DNA of 64,000 nucleotides. It comes from Amphibalanus amphitrite. Lineage: Eukaryota; Arthropoda; Thecostraca; Balanomorpha; Balanidae. The stretch lies in assembly GCF_019059575.1 (NCBI RefSeq), contig NW_024881567.1, positions 219,001-283,000 on the forward strand, written 5' to 3'. The stretch's first letter is position 1; every line of letters begins with the position of its first letter. This document shows, in pieces, positions 56,305 to 64,000 of this stretch. Below the pieces are notes generated by a model. That model worked only from the letters and a program-made list of their open reading frames with translations. It ran no database searches and was not told the origin of the DNA. Made by a program: the position numbers and the translations under genes.

Positions 56305-57591
56305 ACACAATTGAGGGCATTTTAGGCCATCACAGTATTTGTTAACAATTGTTGGGGGGGGGGGACTGGGGAGGGTGGTTGCTGGCTCATAAACTGTCCC
56401 CCCCCCCCCCCCCAAAAAAAAAAACGAAACCGATCATCCGCGAAAAGAACTATTGAGCTCGAACCGAGGTGACGAATCGATTTACACGCATGCACGATGA
56501 CTAACGATGCCACTTTTTGACTTCTTGTGTCAAATTAATTCCATCATCTGGATAGCACGTCAACATTCTTTTTGACATTTTGCAACAACCGTATACTATT
56601 TGGCGCGACTAGCCTCAGAAATGTTCTGAAACTAAAACCGTTTCTTCGCAATCAACTTGGCCCACGTCATCCCAGCTTATGCACGACAAAAATAAAATAA
56701 TGCTTCAGGATCACTGGCCTGAATTCCAATGCTTAGTTTACTCAAAACCGGTGTGGCTGAGGCACTATTCGCTACATCCGTGACGGCCACCATTGTGTTG
56801 CCTTTTTTTCGGTAAGCTGTAAGTTAATAAGGAAAGGGTTGGTGAGTGGGTTGAAAACAGCCCTCACCCTCCACCCCCCCTTCTTCTGGAACATAAGTAA
56901 CCGAAAGATCTGGCGATGGTTTATCCATCTCCTCTGCCGCCGCGCTGCGAGGCCTCGATTCGTTCAGTATGTGGAGTCCTGAGCGGTCCTCCCCGGATGC
57001 AAGGTGAAAGGTCATGGCCTGTATCATAAATTTATACGTTGCTGAATATGTTTTATAGTTCTTCCAAGGCCTTGGACACCGTTTTATTATATCGGATAAG
57101 CATTGCACTTTCTTGTCAATCAATACATTTAAATAAAACTTTATCATAACCTCATACTGCGGCATTGTAGTTCTGCTTACGGTTGCCTCTTTATGATACG
57201 GGCCACCACCACCTCCACTGCGCTGGAGCTCTGGCGTTCTACCCCTCCCCGCTACGGACCGGCCCTCGGGCTAGGTGTGTTAGTACTGAGTGCAAACGTG
57301 TAGTAGTCACGTGACTTTCATTCACGTAGCGGGAACGGAAGCTATAGGCGATACCAAGGACGGGCTCTGGGGAGGCAACCGGCACGGAAAAATAGCACGA
57401 TTGTAGTTTTGAAAGAATATATGTTGCGGTAAGAGGAATCATACAAAACATACGTCCTAGGAGGAATTATGTGTTATTCCTCCATACTTTGCGCTACATT
57501 TCCTTTCTCCAATGGCCAGCACTTAGCAAATAATAGCACAATTGTAAATTGGTAATATATGTGTACAGTAGCAACTGCGGGTCCCTGTACC
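56305..57591. repeat. Duplicated 1.28-kb repeat, copy B (empty mariner site)
   Basis: The uninterrupted partner of 47890-50608. It supplies the empty site for the mariner. It begins near ACACAATTGAGGGCATT and ends GGGTCCCTGTAC. A run of G and C homopolymers (56355-56413) differs in length between copies. Confidence 0.75.
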
Positions 57592-57595
57592 TCTT

Positions 57596-57847
57596 ACCGA
57601 TTTGGAAGGGAAAATTTGGACAATCTGCGCTTATGAAATTGACGAAATTACTTCGAATATTCAACAAGTTGACGTGGAAATCATCAGGAAGAATTTTCCG
57701 CTTATAGATGTAAATGAAGTCACAATACCTCAAGGGAAGATTGGCATGCTTATAGGAGTGGATTCTTGTTTCATTATGCCCACAGTTGTAAGAACTGTTG
57801 CAAACAGTCAGCTTCTCCAAAATCAATTCGTGTGTTGCGTAAGAGGA
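57596..57847 (+). pseudogene. Retroelement protease-like fragment (DUF1758/Pao-like), tentative
   Basis: The frame contains GKIWTICAYEIDEITS and IPQGKIGMLIGVDSCFIMP, then LLQNQFVCCVRGC. The G.I.LLIG.D......P...N.F..C..G pattern is seen after the aspartyl-protease region of BEL/Pao-type polyproteins. The fragment is short, starts at the edge of repeat copy B and ends in unrelated sequence. I am not certain of the family. Confidence 0.4.
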
Positions 57848-58084
57848 TGTTTAGATGTGGCAAAGGACAAGGGACATGGTACGAATCAAATGGTAGGGGA
57901 GGTTGGGGTAATTTGGCCGCTTTTTTTAGAAAACGATGTAACTTAAAATTGACGACACATTTCTCCATTTTCACAACGCTGTCACAACCTCACAATTTTC
58001 ACAACCTCGTCACACCAAAAAACTGTTGATTGAGGCACTTGTGTTCCCCCAAATGCAGTACTGCATGTGTTTTTGGGGCGGTTA

Positions 58085-58575
58085 CAGGACAATTTGCCGA
58101 ACTGCGTTTTGCCGAATGCTTATTCGCCGAATGTCAATTTGTCGAATGCATTTTGCCGACGTGTCTCTTTGCCGACGTGTCAAAAGGCGAAGGGCTAAAA
58201 GTCGAAATGCAATTTGCCGACATGCCTTTTTGCCGACATGCAAAAAGTCGAAACGTCAATTTGCCGAAATGTTAATTTGCCGAAATGTTAATTGATCGAA
58301 ATGTCAATTTCCGTAAAAGTCAATTAGTCGAAATGTCAATTCGCCGAAATGCTAATTAGCCGAAATGTAACTTTGCCGAAATGTCAAATTGCCGAAAGGT
58401 CAATTAGTCGAAATGTCAATTCGTCGAAATGCTAATTTGCCGAAATGTTAATTAGCCGAAATGCTAATTAGCCGAAATGTAAATTTGCCCGAAAAGTCTA
58501 TTAGTCGAAATGTCAATTTGCCGAACTGCCAATTAGCCGAAATGTCAATTTGTCGAAATGCCAGTTTGACGGAAT
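58085..58575. repeat. TTTGCCGAAATGTCAA minisatellite
   Basis: About 28 copies of a 16-18 bp unit alternating (TTTGCC|TTAGTC|TTCGCC)GAAATG(T|C)(C|T)AA. The first copies (58085-58260) use TTTTGCCGA(A/C)TGC variants. GAAATG is constant; the triplet before it varies among GCC, GTC, CCC. No gene. Confidence 0.85.
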
Positions 58576-58589
58576 GTCAATTAGTCGTT

Positions 58590-59350
58590 TTTAGTTAGGT
58601 GCGCGATCCCTCGCACCAGCTCCGCAACACTGAGCTCGCCGTCTTGTCGGCGCTCCACTGTACGCTGCACCCTTGCTGCCAGCACTACCCACTGGCGTCG
58701 CCGCCCTAGCTCCAGGCCACGGATTGTCCAGCTCTGCGCGTCCCGTGTCCTCCTCATCCCGCAGGGTTCGAAGCAGGGTGGCCGTGCTTGGATGGTTGCA
58801 GGCCAGTCGACTCTGGGAGCCATGATGCCAGCCTTCCAAGGCGTTTGTAGTTCGGGCCAGCCGGGCCAGCGTTATTGCCATATTAGCCCGGAATCACCAG
58901 GTTTATGTATGATGAATCTGAAGAGTGGCAGAAGAAGTCATTCTTTCTGTCCGTACTCTCACACTGATCGGCCTGGCGACTCCTGACCACAGTCCGGCCG
59001 AGAACAGCATAATCTGTGCTGGTCACGCGGCGCTTCACATAACGATATCGGTCACACCCGGCGCGGGACTTTCCCGTGCCGGCTCTCCACGCTCTCCGTC
59101 CGCCGTGCCGGCGCACGCACGGGCATTTACGGCCTCTGCTCCGACCCAGGCATAGGCGATCCCAGGCCCGGCCGGAGGGGGGACGGACGACGTACCACAC
59201 CCCGCCCCCCTTTACATAAAAACATGACGCTCACAAAGCAAAAACTGTTAACACGCAAAACAACACCATCCTACCGCACCGTCACTCACAAGCGGCACGC
59301 CTGCTCGGCGCGTAGTGCCCATCGCGCGAACTACTCGCCACCGCACGACA
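58590..59350. other. GC-rich sequence without recognisable gene
   Basis: Open frames of 60-105 codons on both strands have no domain and overlap each other. The composition rises sharply after the minisatellite. Confidence 0.4.
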
Positions 59351-59359
59351 CTTTCGACC

Positions 59360-59575
59360 TCCGTCTGCGGGCTCCACTGATCCGCCTCCGCCCGCCGGCT
59401 CCCTGGATCGGCCTTGACCCACCGGTTCTCTGGATCCGCCTCCACCCGCCGGCTCTTCGGATCTGCCTCCGTCTGGCAGCTCCCGAGATCCACCGCCGTC
59501 CGCCGGCCCCACGGGTCCACTTCCGTCTGCCGGTCGGCTCCCCGATTCCGCCTTCTCACGGCCCTCGCCAGCCGG
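59360..59575. repeat. CCGCCGGCTC minisatellite
   Basis: Degenerate units of 34-38 bp, each with (C/G)CCGCC(C/G)GCTC(C/T)-type words and GGATC. They yield proline-rich frames on the plus strand (in 59224-59748) and glycine/aspartate-rich frames on the minus strand; these are repeat products. Confidence 0.6.
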
Positions 59576-60825
59576 AGCGTCACGATGCACCGCTGACGTC
59601 ACGACGCACCCCACTCTCGGAGCCGCCGCGGGGAATACGATTCAACTCTCATTCGACTTTTTTGCGCTCGAATTCGACTTTGCGCAAAATAAAACGACAG
59701 CGCTTAAAAGCGACAGTTGCCGCAAATTGCACACTCAAACTGCGCTGAAATACGACATTTCTTTCATGTCGCAAAATCTTCAAAGTTATGCATTCTAGGA
59801 AGCTCGCTGCAATGAAAAGAGGTAAATTTAGCCCCCCGGAATATGTGATAGTATCAGGACACTGTTTGATTCCGCCACAAATGAGAAAAACGCGATGCAG
59901 AACGATGCGGTGAAACTGCGCTCATTCGCGACAAATCGTGGGCAAATTGCGCCTGTATTCAACAGTCCTGTTGGAGCCTGAGTGGTCGAGCACTTTCCGT
60001 TTTTCTGTTCTCATTCGTTTATTTCGCAACCAATCTTTAAAAAATGATGCTCATTTGAAAGAGATTTTCTCGCTCGTCATTTCTGATGCATAATGCATAC
60101 ATTTGGTACATCATACTCACAACCATATGTACTTGAATTTTCAGATGAAGGATTTTGCCCTGACGACGGAGTGGGTGTCGTATACCTTACCTAGATGTTG
60201 AGCTGGAATTCGGTGCACAAGTTTTTTTTAAATAATGACCTGAAGGTGACCCAAACACTTTTAATTGATAGGTGTGTTTGCAAATCGCATTCCGACAGCT
60301 TTTTTTTGCGTTTAACACTTGCATTTTTCTCGAAATACCTGTTTGAATAATTTTCCCGAGTCGACTTCAGGCGCAATTATCAGACACTTAGCCTAAAAAC
60401 GACACTACCGAGTCAGATAAAAGCGCACTGCGCCATTTAACGACACTCTGCAGTATGATCCGAGCGCATATGCGCCCTTTCCAGACACTTTCATGTTTGA
60501 TTTGGGCGCATTGCACTTACACTTGACGGCACAATTTACTTGACAGAGGCGGCTTCAGTCACTGGTTTTGTGGATTTAATGCCTTTTATGCTATACTTTA
60601 GCATGTTTAGATGTTAAAGATCAGTTTTGTTGTATTTACTCTATGCACATACTTACCTGTTGCTTGCGCGGGACCCCTCTTCATTAGGCCTGTTATGTGT
60701 AAAGTATTAGCGGAGGGGATTTCCTTCGCACTGGTCTATGTGCTGCCAAATGTGTCCGTGTGGCGCTCAGCTGGTCGGTGTTGGCCGAGATATGAATGCA
60801 TAGGTGTATGCAAGGCGGACGGCTC
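59576..60825. other. Non-coding sequence with scattered GCGC/CGACA words
   Basis: CGACACTTTT, GCGCA and TTGCGC words recur at irregular spacing between 59640-59970 and 60370-60530, with no clear ends. A 130-codon frame (60611-61003) starts with a hydrophobic stretch but runs into the mobile element and the poly-G/poly-A tracts, so it is not supported. Confidence 0.4.
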
Positions 60826-61128
60826 CAGTGGCGGTCGCAGGGGGGGGGGGGGCATCAGGGCCATGCTCCCCAAAGGCAAATCAGGGGGGCATCATATCAT
60901 TTGCCCCCCCCCCAAAAAAAAAACGATGGGCCCCCATGGCCGTATGGGGCCCTGGCCCGTATTCGATTGTCACGAGGCTCGAGAAACCCACGCCAGCTAT
61001 TAACAGCTCCTATACCAGTCTTTGAGGGTCCTACACTGACCTCTGAGAGCCCTTCAGTGGCGGTCAAGCGTCCACATTGACCGCTGAGGACCCAGATTGA
61101 CCTCTGAGGGCCCTCCACTGGCCTTTAA

Positions 61129-62233
61129 CCCGCGCCCCGCAGGGCTATTCAGCCATACGCGCCCTGCTGGGGGGGGGGCAGATTCTGCCCCCTGCCTAAA
61201 TTCCGAACCGATGGTCGTAGAAAGACGGGAAAAACGGCAATCGAAAGCTCTTAATAAACAAGGCGGATCTTAAGAGCCCATTTTTTTTGCTTAAGTAGGT
61301 CAGAGGTCAGGTCAAGGTCAGATCAAGGGAACAAAATGCAAGTTTCTACAGTATCGGCCTTGCACTGTAGTTGCCAAAGAATGGACTGAGACCGATTGCC
61401 CAAAACGTGTTCTTAGACTACCAAGACAATATTCGTTGCATACAATGTCATTCAAAGGTCAAGGTCAAGGTCAGGTCAGGTCAGGTCAGGTCAGGTCAGG
61501 TCACCAAAAACAAAATATAGAAAAGGGCATATGCGACACATGTTTTATGGGTCATTTTACCCATATAATTCAATAGGCACACTCAATAAGTGATATGGAC
61601 CACCTGTGGATGAATTTAAGGTCGAGGTCAGGTCAAGGTCAGATCAAGTGAGGTCAAATTTTGAAGTTGGTTGTTAAGGCCTAAAAAGGTGTCCATCTGA
61701 TGCAGTTTTTCACGACGAATCGAATGGTGCTATTTTGGTTTCCGTACGAGGTCTAGAACTTCCAAAAAATCATTTTTCAAAATTTTGTGTGTCGTGACGA
61801 CATAAAATTTTGAATAACTCCCACATTTTTGAACCGATTCTTCTAAAAATTGGTATGTAGGTGCACATAGACACTTCTCCGACATATATTCCGTTTTTTT
61901 CGATACACTCAAATTTTCAAAAAACCGAGATAGCCATTTGATAGACAAAGTAGAATCACGTATAACCTTTTTTGTTACGTCTTGATTCCTTAAAAAATGA
62001 AGATGTAAGTTTGAAATTTTGCCGTTTTTGAGGCGAAAATGGCGAACATGACGTCACTAAAACGTCAATTTCTCAAAAAATTTCCGACGGATTTCGCTCA
62101 AATTGTCAGGGAATGTGTCAAATCGATGTATGATAAGGTACTGAAAGTTTGACGTCGCTGGCGTAACGCGTTTAGAAGTTTTTGGCGAAAAACGGGAGGG
62201 GGCAGATTCTGCCCCCCCCCAGCGGGGCGCGGG
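61129..62233. mobile_element. TTAA-flanked element, copy 9 (1105 bp), nested in minisatellite
   Basis: TTAA lies at 61125-61128 and 62234-62237. Ends CCCGCGCCCCGC and GCGGGGCGCGGG form a perfect 12-bp inverted repeat. Inside each end a G/C-tract hairpin has the core GGCAGATTCTGCC. GGTCAGGTCA words are dense; at 61455-61502 AGGTCA occurs in a continuous DR0 run. A minus-strand frame (61730-61948) has no domain. Confidence 0.8.
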
Positions 62234-62357
62234 TTAAGGGCCCCTAAACTGGCCTCAGGGGCCCAACCGGCGTCTGATAGCCTCACGCTGGCCTCTGGTG
62301 GCCTCATTTCTGTCTCTCTAGTCCCAAGACTAGCCTTTAAGTGCCTCTGAGGGCCCG

Positions 62358-63330
62358 GCACTGGATTCTGAAGACCCGATGTCGGCCTCTAAGAGCCCGC
62401 ATCGGCCTCTGGGGGCCTATTTTGGCCTTTGGGGGCCCCCTGGTCTCTGGGGTCCAACTCCGGCCCATGCCGGCCTTTAAGGGCCCCACACTGACCTCTA
62501 AGGGCCCCATGCTGGCCTGTAAGGACCCATATTAGCCTCTGAGGGCACCTGCACTGGATTCTGAAGACCCAATGCCGGCCGCTTAGGGCCCGCATCGGCG
62601 TCTGAGGGCCCATCTTGGCCTTTGAGGGCCCTCCGCTGGCCTCTGGGATCCAACGCCGGCCCATGCCGGTCTTTTAGGGCCCCACACTGACCTCTGAGGG
62701 CCCCATGCTGGCCTGAAAGGACACACATTAGCCTCTATGGGCCCCGCACTGGATTCTGAAGACCCCATGCCGGCCTCTAAGGGTCCACATCGGCCTCTGA
62801 GGGCCCATCTTGGCCTTTGAGGGCCCTCTGCTGGCCTCTGGGTTCCAACGCCGGCCAATACCAGTCTTTTAGGGTCCCATTCTGACCTTTGAGGGCCCAT
62901 GACGGTCTGTATGGGCCCACATTAGCCTCTGAGGGCCCCCCGCACTGGATTCTGAAGACCCGATGCCGACCTCTAAGGGTCAGCATCGGCTTCTGAGGGC
63001 CCATCTTGGCCTTTGAGGGCCTTCTGTTGGCCTCTGGGGTCCAACGCCGGCCCATGCCGGTCTTTTAGGGCCCCACACTGACCTCTGAGGGCCCGTGCTG
63101 GCCTGTAAGGGCCCACCTTAGCCTCTGAGGGCCCCGCACGGGCTTCTGAAGACCTGATGCCGGCCTCCAAGGGCCTGCATCGGCCTCTGAGGGCCCATCT
63201 TGGCCTTTGAGGGCCCTCTACTGGCCTCTGGGGCCCAACGCCGGCCCATGTTGGTCTTTTAGGGCCCCACGCTAACCTCTGAGGGCCCCATGCTGGCCTG
63301 TAAGGACCCACATTAGCCTCTGAGTGCCCA
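62358..63330. repeat. Higher-order minisatellite, period about 195 bp
   Basis: GCAC(T/G)GG(A/C)TTCTGAAGACC recurs at 62358, 62551, 62746, 62942 and 63136 (spacings 193-196). Each 195-bp unit consists of about six GGCCTCTGAGGGCCC-type subunits. The flanks (61000-61120 and 63330-63840) contain only the subunits, without the higher-order order. Confidence 0.85.
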
Positions 63331-63884
63331 ATTCGGTTTCTGATGGTCTCAAACTGCCCTTTGCAGGTCCTGTACTGGTCTCTGAGGGCCCTAATTTGGC
63401 CCCTAAGGACCCAAACCAGCCTCTAAAGGTCCCACACCGGCCTCTGATGGTCCCAACTCCCATTTCTGTCTTTGGGACCCAAACTGACCCTTATGTGCCT
63501 CTGAGGGCCCCGTATTGGCTTTTGAAGGATCGATGCCGGCTTCTGAGGACCCATAACGGTCTTTAAGTGCCTCATACCGACACCTGAGGCCCCACACTAG
63601 CCTCTGAGGGGCCCCAAACTGGCCTATGAGGTCTCTACACCGGCCACTGATGGCCCTATTATGTTCTCTGGGGGGCTCAAGCCTTGCCTTTGGGCGTCAC
63701 GCACTTGCCTCTGAAGGCCCACATCAGCCTCTGGGGCCCTACCTTGGGCCTTTGCCCTTTGAGGCCCTTCGCTGACCCTTGGGTCTAACACCGGCCTCTG
63801 GGGGTCTGACACCGTACTCTAAGGGCCCCATTGCAGCCTCTAGGCGATAGGTATCGCCGAAGCGCTATCGATGGGCCAATAAGG

Positions 63885-64000
63885 GCGCTGTACGGTGAGG
63901 AGGGCGCTATAATACGATAAGGAGGGCGCTGACAGGTCAGGAGGGCGCCGGCAAGTGTGGAGGGCGCAGAAAGATCAGGAGGATGCTGTGTGGTAAGGAC
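63885..64000. repeat. GGAGGGCGCT tandem repeat at window edge
   Basis: Five or more units of about 25-27 bp with (A/G)GGAGGGCGC(T/C/A) at the core, continuing past the window. Confidence 0.7.

Larger units (their letters stand above)
60826..64000. mobile_element. hAT-like element, left part (runs off the window)
   Basis: Begins CAGTGGCGGTCGCAGGGGGG, close to the CAGTGGCGGATCC end of the hAT-type element at 34479-35948. Subterminal G tracts and C/A tracts follow to ~60925. From ~60985 onward it is GGCCTCTGAGGGCCC-type minisatellite to the window edge. A TTAA element is nested at 61129-62233. The right end and target duplication are not visible, so the assignment rests on the left end and the shared architecture. 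Confidence 0.55.

Noticed and set aside
59224..59748. 174-codon proline-rich frame
   Set aside because: It spans the CCGCCGGCTC minisatellite and unrelated flanks; the reverse strand is open too.
60611..61003. 130-codon frame starting with a hydrophobic stretch that could be a signal peptide
   Set aside because: The frame crosses the left end of the hAT-like element, a G homopolymer and a C/A homopolymer, so it cannot be a conserved gene product.

Overview
This is repeat-dominated nuclear DNA from an animal, most likely an arthropod and possibly a crustacean. The pointers are pentanucleotide CCTAA/TTAGG repeats (the usual arthropod telomere unit), LINE, Gypsy, BEL/Pao, Helitron, hAT, mariner and TTAA-target elements, tRNA-derived repeats, and a single spliced-looking trypsin-type exon. 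The species cannot be named from the sequence alone. No prokaryotic gene organisation, rRNA or convincing functional tRNA gene is visible. Almost every long open frame is either a transposable-element protein or a by-product of tandem repeats.

Layout. 473-9104 and 15018-22407 hold head-to-tail units of one repeat family with a common start (TCCATTTGAG...) and a common end (...GATATCTTG). There are two alternative middles: a GC-rich middle giving units of about 1287 bp, and a middle with a CAAGTACCAAGTACTTTTG minisatellite giving units of about 820 bp. A mixed form is about 1 kb. The two array blocks flank a segment that ends with a 5'-truncated Helitron helicase (11997-13283) and a CTAG terminus at 15009, whose last bases resemble the array unit ends. 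I therefore read the units as non-autonomous Helitron-like elements. Three units carry clean secondary insertions: a TTAA element (3554-4494), a foldback element with a CCTAA-filled loop (6771-7701), and a 535-bp TTAA MITE (16934-17468).

23077-36150 holds a tRNA-like SINE head, a LINE reverse transcriptase (23278-24822), and a BEL/Pao pol fragment split by a 3.9-kb hAT-type element full of minisatellites (25711-29613). These are followed by a minus-strand LINE fragment, TTAA elements, and a second hAT-type element with a 20-bp minisatellite (34479-35948). 36413-44714 is a LINE interrupted by an apparently intact Ty3/Gypsy element on the minus strand (37655-42817, LTRs that look identical, 5-bp duplication, uninterrupted 1387-codon gag-pol frame). 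46184-57591 has more TTAA elements, a duplicated 1.28-kb repeat of which one copy contains an intact DD41D-type mariner (48082-49512), and the trypsin-like exon (54119-54264). 58085-64000 is minisatellite DNA and the left part of a third hAT-like element that runs off the window, with a TTAA element nested in it.

The strongest novelty candidates are three. The first is the Helitron-like tandem array and its link to the adjacent helicase fragment. The second is a dispersed family of TTAA-flanked elements whose ends carry G-tract/C-tract hairpins and whose interiors are loaded with AGGTCA half-sites. The third is a foldback element carrying telomere-like repeats in its loop. All nested insertions can be dated relative to one another because empty sites or target duplications are visible.
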